This document shows positions 17,601-25,703 of a stretch of DNA of 55,875 nucleotides, one piece after another. Source of the stretch: Candidatus Fermentithermobacillaceae bacterium (GTDB taxonomy: Bacteria > Bacillota > Sulfobacillia > Fermentithermobacillales > Fermentithermobacillaceae); assembly GCA_012841375.1 (NCBI GenBank), contig DUUV01000147.1, positions 1 to 55,875 on the forward strand, written 5' to 3'. The stretch's first letter is position 1. Each line of letters opens with the position of its first letter. The position numbers and the translations under genes were made by a program. The notes beneath the pieces were generated by a model. It saw nothing but the letters and a program-made list of their open reading frames with translations. It was not told the DNA's origin and searched no databases.

Positions 17601-17704
17601 ATTGCCGGCATACCAAAATCGGCGGCCCGGGCTACCAGTTCATCTACCGTGGATGCCCCATCGGTAAACGAATAAGGGCTATGGACATGCAAGTGAACAA
17701 ACAT
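14591..17704 (-). CDS. dnaE2: ImuC/DnaE2-type error-prone DNA polymerase III alpha subunit
   Basis: 1037 residues. The PHP domain (1-200) has HLHVHSPYSFTDGAST, AITDHNN and GAELTM. The palm has the catalytic acids in KPDIDVDFD and VKIDLLSLRTL. Fingers, HhH (LRAMVLCGVFDEFG) and OB-fold (PTKSGKTVVFISLEDEDG) domains follow. It lacks the C-terminal tau-binding extension and is shorter than replicative DnaE. The SFTDGASTxDELV opening and GFPVSGHPM/OB segment match the DnaE2 (ImuC) branch. ImuC carries out translesion synthesis with ImuB in damage-induced mutagenesis. It is the third gene after an ImuB-like and a DUF6504-like gene behind a LexA-box promoter. ATG has GAAGGTG 8 nt upstream. Confidence 0.88.
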   Translation of the reverse strand: MFVHLHVHSPYSFTDGASTVDELVARAADFGMPAMAITDHNNVSAVVRLVKAAEKNGIKPIMGAELTMEGGYHLTLLCRGPKGYRNLCALLSSAHLENPRKRPEAGFEALSRYKDGLIAMTGCRRALVPSLILRKRFDEARDALRRLKSIFGAQSLVVELPESLLPGSIALNRYLYELAGAEGLRVAATNNVHYARKEDFFVHDILTCVRTLTRLDDVHPDRRLNAENYLKSEAEMAMAFKEYPGALRATSEIAAQCEPPVELGTPSFPSFQVPEGFPSAAAFLRHLVFKGAVNRYGKVTAEIEERLNHELHVIETLGYEDYFLVVWDLVLFAQKQGIRHAGRGSAADSAVAYCLNVTDVDPIAQNLLFERFLSLERGEKPDIDVDFDARRRDDVSGYVRRKYGEEHVAAVATYNTFQGRSAIRDVGKAMGYSPDEIDVIAKRMPYYVPASRLTEKFDLVPELKDLSIPPKRLQTLLTAAERLAGLPRFLATHLGGLVISRNPITHFSPVEYSAKGITIVQFDKDDVEDLGLVKIDLLSLRTLGAVEDSLGYMKEAGKELDYDRIPLDDGPTYKRLRSSDTVGVFQLESSAQRALQARLGADNIEDVVASVALIRPGPIKGNMVEPYVRRRRGLEPVTYLEPRLEPILKKTYGVILFQEQVIEIASTIAGFTPGEADKLRRVMTHMRSGEEMENLGRLFVQKAVRSGVDEVTAEAIFQCMRGYASYGFCEAHARAFGTTAYKTAYLIEHYPAEFFGAILNNEPMGYYPVSTICVEARRHGVNVLGPSANKSGKDVKVEGGEIILPFRMIRGLSAKTIETIEEERRKGPFKSFSDFVARVRPPVDVLRAMVLCGVFDEFGVSRKSLIWSIPASSGKYVEDVESRGATLVGGPKDDGRGVGGDFSLSEKLGFEYEVLGFPVSGHPMAVWRETLSKGGFVGSRELANIRPGEFVKVGGIPVRPHRPPTKSGKTVVFISLEDEDGLIDATCFESVYKKYGKFLFPGEMLPLGIWGQVQKRGNAYSVTARTVFPLSYALAAR

Positions 17705-17749
17705 CAGTCATGCACCTTCACGGGCGAAAATCATTCATATGCGGCTTCT

Positions 17750-17989
17750 TCAGTCATAAACCTTGTAAAGATTCCACTGTTTGTCTTGGTTGTAGACTTC
17801 ATATATGCTCCCTTCCAACGACAACACCCTGAAGAACGACTTCTCCTTGTCGTCTTCCCACCAGCGCCCTGTCTCCCGCCACTCGTCTATGACTCTGAAC
17901 ACATTGACCCAGCGCTTGAACCAGAAAAACCTCCTTGGTTTCTCCTTTTCGGTAATAAGCAGGACAGGGGCATCAATGATTTTAGACAT
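17750..17989 (-). CDS. DUF6504-like small protein of the mutasome operon
   Basis: 79 residues from ATG 17989, with GGGAGGAG 6 nt upstream; it overlaps the ImuB stop by 8 nt. The sequence is rich in Trp and aromatics: RRFFWFKRWVNVFRVIDEWR, TGRWWEDDKEKSFFRV, SIYEVYNQDKQWNLYKVYD. This fits DUF6504, a short protein repeatedly encoded between imuB and dnaE2 in several phyla (from memory, not searched). The biochemical role is unknown; position suggests a mutasome accessory factor. Confidence 0.75.
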   Translation of the reverse strand: MSKIIDAPVLLITEKEKPRRFFWFKRWVNVFRVIDEWRETGRWWEDDKEKSFFRVLSLEGSIYEVYNQDKQWNLYKVYD

Positions 17990-19367
17990 CCGCGACTCCT
18001 CCCACACTTGCCGGCTCAGGGAGTTGCTCAGAAACTTGCAGGCGCATTGGATCCCAGATTGACAGCATCTTCTCCCGGCGCATGATTTCGGGATTGAACC
18101 TCTCGCCCCCGGTGTCTTTCTCCCCCCAAGTAACCACCCCGTCTCCGAACTTGTCTTCCAATCCGAACAAGGCCAATCTTAAAGCCACCGGAATGTCCTT
18201 CGGTTTCGCCACGGGTTCCGTATTAAAAAGCGGCGATGGTTTGGCCTGAACAGGCACGATGTCGGCAAGATTCACACTGAACCCTGAAAGAGCCGGGCCG
18301 GAAGAGGAAATGTCCTTGAGAATACCCTCAAGCATGGAGTCGACGGCCACCCGCATGACTTCAAAAGAAGACACCGGCCTTACAAACTTTCTTTCCACCG
18401 ATGAATTTCCCGATAATGTCTTGAAATCACCCGCCATAGACAACCTGATAGTCTTGAACCCGAGCCCCTTTTCAATAAGGTCTGCCGCCAGTTCCTTAAG
18501 AGCCCCGTAGAACAACTCTTTTTGGAGCTGAACCGGCTCAACAAAACTCACTTCTTTGGTCAGAGTGGGCGGCGGATAAAGCGCTTGGACTCGAGATCGC
18601 TCCTCGCCCGCCGCCCATCTCTTAACCAACACAGCCCAGTCACCGGTGCGCTCGACTAAGGCTGACGTCGACACCTCACGCAGGTCCTTGACTTTCTTGA
18701 GTCCAAGAGACCTGAGAGTCGACAGGATTTCCGGAGGGGCCATCCAGAGACAGTCCACAGGGGCTCCCGAGATGAAGGTCCTCTCTTTGCCGCCGTCGAT
18801 CACGGCCATGACGCGAACGGAGACTTGATCTTCTTCTTGAGGCCGGTCGCTTCTTGAGAGTCGCCTGTTTTCCTGGCGCAAGAATCCCCATTTTGTATTT
18901 CCCGAAGATACCTTTCCCCGCTCCAAATACTCCCGCATGAAGAGATCGCATGCCGCCCGAGAAATGAGTTTTGAAGAGCTGACTCCCGCGAAAACTTTGG
19001 AGTATAGCCCATCAAGAGAGTCCAGTATTTCGGCCGGATCGGCGTCTAGAGGGATATCAACGAACACACCGGATTGATCGGCGGCAGGTTCTACATAAGG
19101 ACTGACTTTCGCCAAAATGTCCAGGATGTCTCCAAGGCTCTCTCCGCCGGGCCCGCTCACCTTCAAAACCCGGCATGCCGGAGATGATATCATGGCTTGC
19201 CTAAGCGTGTCCCCCGGCCTGACTCCGCAGGCCCACGCCTTATCATCACAATCAATGACCAAGTCACGGTCAAGGACCACCAACGGCTTACCGCTGCGTA
19301 AACCGTTGTTCTTGGCCTCTTGAATTGCCCGCGCTCCTAAGAATTTGAGGTATAGGACCCGCCCCAT
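17982..19367 (-). CDS. imuB: ImuB-like Y-family polymerase homologue, catalytically degenerate
   Basis: 461 residues from ATG 19367 (MGRVLYLKF); no clear ribosome site. The N-terminal two-thirds has Y-family architecture: the palm opens with VLYLKFLGARAIQEAKNNG, then ...KPLVVLDRDLVIDCDDKAWACGVRPGDTLRQA, HhH-type LRSLGLKKVKDLREVS, and little-finger KTIRLSM. Active polymerases need an Asp in the first strand (xDxDAFFASVE) and a DE pair in SxDE. Here these positions read YLKF and VFVDIPLD, so catalysis is doubtful, as in known ImuB proteins that serve as scaffolds linking ImuC to the clamp. It is the first gene of the operon. No ImuA is present nearby. Confidence 0.85.
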   Translation of the reverse strand: MGRVLYLKFLGARAIQEAKNNGLRSGKPLVVLDRDLVIDCDDKAWACGVRPGDTLRQAMISSPACRVLKVSGPGGESLGDILDILAKVSPYVEPAADQSGVFVDIPLDADPAEILDSLDGLYSKVFAGVSSSKLISRAACDLFMREYLERGKVSSGNTKWGFLRQENRRLSRSDRPQEEDQVSVRVMAVIDGGKERTFISGAPVDCLWMAPPEILSTLRSLGLKKVKDLREVSTSALVERTGDWAVLVKRWAAGEERSRVQALYPPPTLTKEVSFVEPVQLQKELFYGALKELAADLIEKGLGFKTIRLSMAGDFKTLSGNSSVERKFVRPVSSFEVMRVAVDSMLEGILKDISSSGPALSGFSVNLADIVPVQAKPSPLFNTEPVAKPKDIPVALRLALFGLEDKFGDGVVTWGEKDTGGERFNPEIMRREKMLSIWDPMRLQVSEQLPEPASVGGVADV

Positions 19368-19386
19368 GGCGATCACCCGTTCGTAT

Positions 19387-19430
19387 TGAACATTTGTTTG
19401 TATATTATGCCCGGGAGGGTAAAAAGTCAA
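19387..19430 (-). promoter_or_regulatory. imuB promoter with LexA/DinR-like operator
   Basis: On the minus strand: -35 TTGACT (19425-19430), 17-bp spacer, -10 TAATAT (19402-19407). Directly downstream lies CAAACAAATGTTCA (19387-19400), which fits the Bacillus-type SOS box CGAACRNRYGTTYC at 12 of 14 positions (AAAC for GAAC, and terminal A for C). A box overlapping the start region is where LexA would block initiation. Binding itself is inference. Confidence 0.75.
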
Positions 19431-19467
19431 CGGGTGTGGTGAGGCCTATTCTGGAGAATATAACCCT

Positions 19468-21939
19468 CTATTGGGCCAGATGAGCCACGCCCAGGATCTC
19501 TGCCAACCGTTTTGCGCTCGAATTCCACGGGTAGCGGGCGAACGTCTGAGATGCGGCCTCTCTGGCCATATCGAGAAGTTTGCATTTCACCAGGGAGTTG
19601 ACGTAGTAAATGCTGTCTTCCGGACCCAGGGGCATGAGTGCCTCTAAGGCCGCATAGTACGCAGCAGCCTCGGCGTGCTTCTCGAGCCTGTAGGCAAGTC
19701 TTGCCTTCAAGGGGAGGTAATCCGGAGTGTCACTCACCCTCTGAAGACGCTCAAAGGCGAGGTCGAGCTTTCCCCTTTGCTGAAAGACCTGTGCCACCAT
19801 GGATTCCGCCCTCTCGCCAAAGGGCCGCAAGCTCTCCAGCACTTTCTCAACCTCTCGGTCTCTTCCCAGGTCCAACAGAAACCCAAGTACTTTACCTGCC
19901 ATTGAAAGTTCGGAGATACCGCAAGGCTCTCCCGAAAGAAGCCTGGTAACCAACCCTGTGGGACCTGAGGGCGTAGTTGTGTTTACCTGTTCGCCACCTG
20001 CGAGGCCGCTTTCTACGAGGATCTCCGCTCTAATGAGATCCCACTCGTCGGAGGAACGCTTGAAGCAAGCAGCGGCTTGCGCGTAATCTTTTTCCGCGAG
20101 ATGGATCTCGCCTTCCGCTCCGGGATCTTTCGCTGCGTGGGCTATCTCCAGCGCGAGTTCTTCTTGTCCCGATAGAAGACACCTGAGCACGGCAGGCCGT
20201 ACTGTCCCGGGTGATACTTGGGAGAGAATCTCAGTTGCTCTCTCGGACCAGCCGTCGACCAGGAGCGATTGGGCAGGCGCGAAGTCAGGTTTGTGCTCTA
20301 GGGCTTTGAGGATATGGCGGTATGCAAGATCCTTCTCCCCCCGGTTCAGCGCGATCCGCGCCCAGACCAGACTTAAGCGATAGGTATCCGCTCCGTCGCT
20401 CTTGGGAAGCCCTACCTGCTCCTTCTCCAGGTCCACCGATCTCAGGACCGCTTCGGCGTCGTCTGTCCTATCGCTATCAAGCAAGGCTCCCGCGGCGGTC
20501 ACTGCCACCTGCGCGAATCCGGGGTAATCCTCAAGAAGACCCATGACAAGCGGGAGAAGTTCGTCCATCCTGTCTTGGTTGATGAGAACATTGCACGCGT
20601 GTAAGGCCGCGATGGGACGGAAGGGAGCGTGCTTCTCCGTATTCTCCACGACCTTAAGCATTGCCTCTAGCCCTTCATAGAAGTTGCCGAGGTGCAAGAG
20701 CTCTACCGCGGCTTGGTACTCCAGATACCCCTTGGCAAAGACGGAGTCGGAAGAGATCGCCTTGGTCAAGAGATCGATGTTTCTCTGCCGTTTGCCTTTC
20801 GCGGCGCTGTGTGAAGGGTCGTACCCTACGTGTCTTGCGACTAAAGGCGAGGAGGCAACCGTTCCCTTGATTGTATGGACGATCTGCTCGTGGATCCGCC
20901 CCGAGTATCTGTGGTGAAGCCTGTTTCGGAAGAGGCGTACAATGGTAATGGATGTCTCATTGCCACGTGTTTCGTTACGGATGCTGACATGCCAAGCTTC
21001 AGAACCATCTGTGAGACGTGTCTTGGCCTCGGAGACCGTCTCGGACACCAGCCGCTCATCTGCGTCTATGGTAAGGACGTAGCTGCACCTGGCCTGCGAC
21101 AACGCGTCATTTCTGGCCTTGGAGAAGTCGTCCGGCCATTTGGTTCTAATAACACGGGCCCCGTAGGCCATGGCTATTTCAGGCGTCCGGTCCAGTGAGC
21201 CAGTGTCGTTGACGATGGTCTCATCGGCAAACGGTACCAGGGACTCCAGACACTCCTCTACAACGCCTTCCTCGTCCCGGACGATCAGGCAGGCCGACAC
21301 GGTAGGCACCCGGGGAGGCCGGGGAAGCGCCCGGGTCTTGGCGCACAACAGCTTTTCCACTACGTCAAGGTCCAGGGGAAAGATGTTTCGTCCGGAGACA
21401 CCGGCGTCGCCTATCAAGAAGTCCGGTATGTAGAGAGCGCCGTCCCTCAATTGCTCCTCGTCCTTCTCGGCCACACAGCATATGCACTTGTGCCCGCCCA
21501 AGACCAGTCCTGCCGCGACTTCCGGGCCGAAGCAGAGTACCGGACCACGACCGGATATTGCGCTGGCGTAAGAGTTCAAGGGCCTAACGAAATGCACGGT
21601 GAGAGCGGCCCGGTCCGCTTCGTCAAGGCTTTCAGGAAGCAGCCTGGTCACCAAGCGGACCGACCAGCCTCGTGAGGCCAGGCTTCGAGCAAGACCAAGA
21701 GCGTCCTCAACACATTGGGCCAACTCGGGAGCGACCACGCAGACGGTTCCTGAACTCGAGGTTGTGCGGGATAGGTCGTATCTATCGAGATTTCTGGCCC
21801 TCTTTATGCGCTCATGTGACTGGGTGTCCGTCTTCAGGAAAAGCTGTAGAGTGATGTTTTCTCTGAGTCGGGACGCATCCAGATATGTCTTGGACTCAAC
21901 AAAAGACGAGATTCGTTCTTCTGTAATAGGCTGATTCAT
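19468..21939 (-). CDS. Family 2 glycosyltransferase with TPR array, probable flagellin glycosylation
   Basis: 823 residues; ATG preceded by GGGGGAGAGAT. Residues about 55-200 look like half of a GT-B (family 4) glycosyltransferase N-domain (VCVVAPELAQ ... LCFGPEVAAGL). A GT2 domain (about 225-420) has SACLIVRDEEGVVEECLESL, DETIVNDTGSLDRT, ARNDALSQA and the metal-binding IDADER. The rest to about 820 is a TPR-like helical repeat array. GT2-TPR proteins of this type glycosylate flagellin Ser/Thr or extend that glycan in clostridia. The gene sits 139 bp downstream of the flagellin gene on the same strand, though a terminator intervenes. The sugar used is unknown. Confidence 0.82.
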   Translation of the reverse strand: MNQPITEERISSFVESKTYLDASRLRENITLQLFLKTDTQSHERIKRARNLDRYDLSRTTSSSGTVCVVAPELAQCVEDALGLARSLASRGWSVRLVTRLLPESLDEADRAALTVHFVRPLNSYASAISGRGPVLCFGPEVAAGLVLGGHKCICCVAEKDEEQLRDGALYIPDFLIGDAGVSGRNIFPLDLDVVEKLLCAKTRALPRPPRVPTVSACLIVRDEEGVVEECLESLVPFADETIVNDTGSLDRTPEIAMAYGARVIRTKWPDDFSKARNDALSQARCSYVLTIDADERLVSETVSEAKTRLTDGSEAWHVSIRNETRGNETSITIVRLFRNRLHHRYSGRIHEQIVHTIKGTVASSPLVARHVGYDPSHSAAKGKRQRNIDLLTKAISSDSVFAKGYLEYQAAVELLHLGNFYEGLEAMLKVVENTEKHAPFRPIAALHACNVLINQDRMDELLPLVMGLLEDYPGFAQVAVTAAGALLDSDRTDDAEAVLRSVDLEKEQVGLPKSDGADTYRLSLVWARIALNRGEKDLAYRHILKALEHKPDFAPAQSLLVDGWSERATEILSQVSPGTVRPAVLRCLLSGQEELALEIAHAAKDPGAEGEIHLAEKDYAQAAACFKRSSDEWDLIRAEILVESGLAGGEQVNTTTPSGPTGLVTRLLSGEPCGISELSMAGKVLGFLLDLGRDREVEKVLESLRPFGERAESMVAQVFQQRGKLDLAFERLQRVSDTPDYLPLKARLAYRLEKHAEAAAYYAALEALMPLGPEDSIYYVNSLVKCKLLDMAREAASQTFARYPWNSSAKRLAEILGVAHLAQ

Positions 21940-22028
21940 ATCTCTCCCCCCGGTTCCAAAGACTATATCGGCGTCGAAACCCCGGTTGTTATAGTGTTGG
22001 GGCTGCTCTTCAGGGAAAAAAGGACGGA

Positions 22029-22048
22029 GGCCCGGGCAATCCCGGGCC
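22029..22048 (-). terminator. Intrinsic terminator after flagellin
   Basis: GGCCCGGG-CAAT-CCCGGGCC; on the minus strand the stem is followed by TCCGTCCTTTTTTCCC. It lies 31 bp after the flagellin stop. Confidence 0.8.
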
Positions 22049-22078
22049 TTCGCGTAAGTCTCGAAACAGAGACAGTGT

Positions 22079-22891
22079 CTAGCCGAGTAGCTTCAGGACC
22101 GACTGGGTCTGAACGTTCGCCTGTGCGAGCATCGCCGTGCCGGCCTGCTGCAGTATCTGGTGCCTCGTGAAGTTCGCCATCTCCAAGGCCATGTCGACAT
22201 CTCGTATTCTCGATTCGGCTGCCGACAGGTTCTCTGCCGCGGTCTGCAAGTTGTTGATGGTGTGCTCCAGGCGGTTCTGGTAGGCACCGAGGTTCGCTCT
22301 CGTCTCAGATACGGTGTTGATCGCAGCGTCGATGGAGCCGATCAAGCCCATGGCCGCGGTCGCGTCAAAGGTGCCGATAGATATGCCGAGTGTAGACGCA
22401 TCCATCGCGTCGATGGAGATCGTGAAGTTGTCTGCGCTTGTGTCGGGACCTACGAGTATCGTCTTGCCGGCGAAGCTGCCATCCAGAAGCTTTGTTCCGT
22501 TGAACTTGGTGGAATCAGCGATCCTGTCGATTTCTTCGACGAGCTGATCCATCTCGGTCTTGATGGCATCCAAGTCCTCGCTCGCCAGGGTTGACGAGGC
22601 GGCCTGCTGCGCAAGCTCCCGCATCCTCTGAAGGATGCTGTGGGTCTCGTTCAGGGCGCCTTCTGCGGTCTGGATGAGGGAGATGCCGTCCTGAGCGTTG
22701 CGTGCTCCCATACGTAGCCCGCTGATCTGCGCTCTCATCTTCTCCGAGATGGCGAGGCCGGCTGCGTCGTCAGCGGCCCTGTTGATGCGGTAGCCTGAAG
22801 ACAGTTTCTCAAGCGACTTTGCCATGAGTCCGCCCGTTATCGCCAGGTTCTTCCAGGCGTTCAGGGCGCTTACGTTGGTGTTGATCCTCAC
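22079..22891 (-). CDS. hag: Flagellin
   Basis: 270 residues from GTG 22891 (RINTNVSALNAWKNL), set by GGGAGGT 7 nt upstream and by the flagellin N-terminus. The D0/D1 N-terminal helices (KSLEKLSSGYRINRAADDAAGLAISEKM, shown here only as the hallmark SSGYRINRAADDAAGLAIS) and C-terminal helices (ESRIRDVDMALEMANFTRHQI, ending QSVLKLLG) are intact. The central region is very short (about 140-190), so there is little surface D2/D3 domain. It is followed by a GT2-TPR gene, which implies glycosylation. No other flagellar gene is in the window. Confidence 0.95.
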   Translation of the reverse strand: MRINTNVSALNAWKNLAITGGLMAKSLEKLSSGYRINRAADDAAGLAISEKMRAQISGLRMGARNAQDGISLIQTAEGALNETHSILQRMRELAQQAASSTLASEDLDAIKTEMDQLVEEIDRIADSTKFNGTKLLDGSFAGKTILVGPDTSADNFTISIDAMDASTLGISIGTFDATAAMGLIGSIDAAINTVSETRANLGAYQNRLEHTINNLQTAAENLSAAESRIRDVDMALEMANFTRHQILQQAGTAMLAQANVQTQSVLKLLG

Positions 22892-23002
22892 TTGGTATAC
22901 CTCCCTGTACTTGTTGCCCGCGTCCTTTGCAGGCCTTTCCGGGCCGTCCCTACTGTCCCGGGGCGCCGTCCGGCTTCTTCGGGAAAGCCGCGTATCATTC
23001 TT

Positions 23003-23028
23003 CTTATCGGAAAGGCTTTTTCCGCTTA
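23003..23028 (-). promoter_or_regulatory. SigD (sigma-28)-like flagellin promoter
   Basis: On the minus strand: TAAG at 23025-23028 and CCGATAAG at 23003-23010, resembling TAAA-N15-GCCGATAA with one -35 and one -10 change. The leader to the GTG is about 110 nt. The same stretch is palindromic (CGGAAA/TTTCCG). Confidence 0.65.
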
Positions 23029-23147
23029 TATAGAGGGCGACGGAAAATGAGCCCATAGTCCTAGGACGCGAGATTTGGGTCGTGGTCATTACCCAACGCA
23101 AGCAGGCATATTTCAGGTGTGAGGGACGGCCGCGCGGTCCGGGCCTC

Positions 23148-24320
23148 TCAACGTTCGAGAGTCTCTATGCCGCGGACGCACTCTTCCACAAGCTCGTCGA
23201 CCGGCAGGGCTTTCTCGGCGTCGCGAACCAGCTCCAGTCTGGGCTTTGTGACAGGGTGCTTGGGAACAAACACTGTACAGCAGTCCTCATATGGGAGGCA
23301 AGACAGTTCATAGGTGCCTATCCTCTCGGCTATCTCCACGGTTTCCCGTTTGTCATATGTGAGAAGCGGGCGCAAGACCGGCACTCCGGCAGTGTCCTCA
23401 ATGACGGCCATGCTCTCCAGAGTCTGGCTGGCCACCTGGCCTAGGTTTTCGCCGGTGAAGATGGCAAGGGCCCCGACTCTCTCCGCAAGGCGGGTGGATA
23501 CCCGCATCATCATCCTTCTCATCACGGTGACCCGGTACTTCTCGGGACATGATTCCATGATGGCCGTCTGTATCTTTGTGAAATGGGCTATATGCAGTCG
23601 CATCTGCGGGTCGAAATCCTTAAGGACACGCCAGATGCGGACGACCTTGTCTCTCGCTCTCTCCCCCGTTATGGGAAAACTCCAGAAGTGCAGGGCCTCC
23701 AGGGCCACTCCCCTTTTCATGGCCAGGTAAGCGGCTACTGGGCTATCAATTCCCCCGGAGAGGAGGACAATACCCCGTCCTGAGGAGCCTAGCGGAAGTC
23801 CGCCCATCCCTCTCACTTCATGCCAATAGACGAACGTGCCCTTCTCCCGTACTTCGACATTGATGACGAATGACGGTCTGTGCACGTCCACGGTGAGCCC
23901 AAGCCCGGCTGCCAGGACTGCCGAGCCGACCTCATGGCTTATCTGGGGAGAAGTCAACGGAAACGACTTGAGCGAACGGCGAGACTCCGCTTTGAAGGTA
24001 GCGGTGCTTGTCCCGTCGAGCATCTCAAGGGCCCTCTTGGCGGCCTCTACCGCCACATCCCTGATCTTGATGATCTCATTCTCCACCCGGAGGGCGGGGG
24101 CAACTGCCACGATGCCCGGGATCTTGGCCAGGCGCCTAAGCACGTTCCTTTCCCCCGGCACCGAGTGTATGTACACCCTTCCGTACGCCTTCTCGAGCCG
24201 CGCGCCCGGGTACTCGCCGACTACAAACCTTATGTGGTCCATCAGGGCAGCCTCAAATTGGTAACGGTTCTTCCCCTTAAGGCTGATCTCTCCGTACTTG
24301 ACCAGCAGCAGTTCTTCCAT
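23148..24320 (-). CDS. thiI: tRNA 4-thiouridine synthase ThiI
   Basis: 390 residues; GGAGG 5 nt before the ATG. The N-terminal ferredoxin-like domain and THUMP domain (about 1-165) include LLVKYGEISLKGKNRYQFE and KPFSLTSPQI-like segments. The PP-loop AANH domain has the signature LLSGGIDSPVAAYLAMKRG near 180-198 and FTGENLGQVASQT. There is no C-terminal rhodanese domain, the form typical of Bacillota, where a dedicated cysteine desulfurase hands over sulfur. It acts on U8 of tRNA and can also feed thiamine synthesis. It is downstream of, and probably cotranscribed with, the cysteine desulfurase gene. Confidence 0.93.
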   Translation of the reverse strand: MEELLLVKYGEISLKGKNRYQFEAALMDHIRFVVGEYPGARLEKAYGRVYIHSVPGERNVLRRLAKIPGIVAVAPALRVENEIIKIRDVAVEAAKRALEMLDGTSTATFKAESRRSLKSFPLTSPQISHEVGSAVLAAGLGLTVDVHRPSFVINVEVREKGTFVYWHEVRGMGGLPLGSSGRGIVLLSGGIDSPVAAYLAMKRGVALEALHFWSFPITGERARDKVVRIWRVLKDFDPQMRLHIAHFTKIQTAIMESCPEKYRVTVMRRMMMRVSTRLAERVGALAIFTGENLGQVASQTLESMAVIEDTAGVPVLRPLLTYDKRETVEIAERIGTYELSCLPYEDCCTVFVPKHPVTKPRLELVRDAEKALPVDELVEECVRGIETLER

Positions 24321-24419
24321 ATGTACCTCCGCGCTTCACCGCCCACGGGGTCGGTATTCCCGGCCGTGTGCTCGATGTAAGGTTGTCGAACCCATCGCCT
24401 TGCCCTGGGTAAGGCCTAC

Positions 24420-25625
24420 CTACTTCCTCCTCCAGGCCGACAGCTCCCTGAGACTCTCATCCAGGGCTTTCACGGTCCGGTCTATGTCCTCTTCCGAAGT
24501 GTCCCTGGACATTGAGAAACGTATGGCCGACAGGGCCTCGTCTTCATTTCCAGTGAGCGCCATTATGACGGGGCTAGGCCGCGTCTTGTGGGACGAGCAA
24601 GCCGACCCGGTTGATACATACACGTCTCTCGCTTCGAGAGCATGCAGGATGCTCTCTCCCCTCAATCCAGGGAACGAGAAGTGACATATGTGGGGAGCGA
24701 CTCCCTCATCTTCAGGGCCATGGAGCACGGCGTCAGGAAACACGCTCCGCACGCCGTCCACCAAGCGTTTTCTGAAGGAAGCCAGTCTTGTCATGACCTC
24801 TTCCCTATCCTCTGACCAGACCTCGCACGCCGTTCCAAAACCCACAATCCCCGGCATGTTCTCGGTGCCTGACCTGAGACCGCTTTCCTGACCGCCGCCG
24901 AAGACCAATGGGCCCAGCCTCACGCCCTTCCGGATATACAACGCGCCCGCGCCCTTGATCCCGTGGATCTTGTGGGCGCTCATACTCATGAGGTCAACGC
25001 CCCAGTCTTTCACATCGATGGGGAGCCGGGCGAAACCCTGGACCGCATCCACGTGGAACCACGGCCTCTTCGGCCCCAGGCCCCGTATCCTCCTGCCGAT
25101 TTCGCGGCATTCCTGGATGGTGCCTATCTCGTTCTGAACAAACATAATGGACACCAGAGCCGTATCGGGAGTGACGGCGTCCATGATCTCGTCAGGGTCA
25201 ACCCTGCCCTCTTCGTCGACTCCGATCAACGAGATCTCCCAGCCGTCCTCATGCAAGTGGTCAAGCATGGAAATGACCGACGGGTGTTCGACGGTGGTCG
25301 ACACTATGTGGGGATCCTTTGCCCTTGAAGCCACGGTCCCTGCGATCGCCCAGTTGTTGGCTTCAGTACCTCCGGACGTGAAGTATATCTCGCCGCTCTC
25401 CGCATTTATCACCCTGGCTACACGCTCCCTGGACTCGTCCAGGAGCCTCTCGGCCCGGGCACCCAGCCTATGTAGAGATGACGGGTTACCGAAGTCGTGC
25501 CCCAAGACACCGGTAACCGCGTTGATCACCCGGGGGTCGGGTCTGGTGGTTGACGCGTTGTCCAGATAGACTATGTCTTCATGTCGCTTGACCTCGGACA
25601 AAGACGACACCTCACTCGACGGCAT
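24420..25625 (-). CDS. Cysteine desulfurase (NifS/IscS family)
   Basis: 401 residues, class V PLP aminotransferase fold. YLDNASTTRPD near the N-terminus, FTSGGTEANNWAI, VEHPSV, the PLP-Lys segment SMSAHKIHGIKG (near 205) and the catalytic Cys loop STGSACSSHKTRPS (near 330) are all present. It removes sulfur from cysteine. Placement directly before thiI parallels the NifZ-ThiI pair of Bacillus, so tRNA thiolation is the probable destination, possibly also the divergent TtcA-like enzyme. No ribosome site precedes ATG 25625; a TTG about 8 codons in, after GAGGTG, is an alternative. Confidence 0.93.
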   Translation of the reverse strand: MPSSEVSSLSEVKRHEDIVYLDNASTTRPDPRVINAVTGVLGHDFGNPSSLHRLGARAERLLDESRERVARVINAESGEIYFTSGGTEANNWAIAGTVASRAKDPHIVSTTVEHPSVISMLDHLHEDGWEISLIGVDEEGRVDPDEIMDAVTPDTALVSIMFVQNEIGTIQECREIGRRIRGLGPKRPWFHVDAVQGFARLPIDVKDWGVDLMSMSAHKIHGIKGAGALYIRKGVRLGPLVFGGGQESGLRSGTENMPGIVGFGTACEVWSEDREEVMTRLASFRKRLVDGVRSVFPDAVLHGPEDEGVAPHICHFSFPGLRGESILHALEARDVYVSTGSACSSHKTRPSPVIMALTGNEDEALSAIRFSMSRDTSEEDIDRTVKALDESLRELSAWRRK

Positions 25626-25642
25626 GGTGCGGTACCTGTACC

Positions 25643-25681
25643 ATCATAGCATGACGCTCTCCGGCGGGAACGATGTAAAAT
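25643..25681. promoter_or_regulatory. Divergent -10-like elements between cysteine desulfurase and TtcA-like genes
   Basis: On the minus strand TATGAT (25643-25648) lies 17 nt before the desulfurase ATG; on the plus strand TAAAAT (25676-25681) lies 22 nt before the TtcA-like ATG. No clear -35 hexamers are seen. The 78-bp gap must hold both promoters. Confidence 0.35.
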
Positions 25682-25703
25682 AGAGAGGTACGGAGGGGAT
25701 CCG

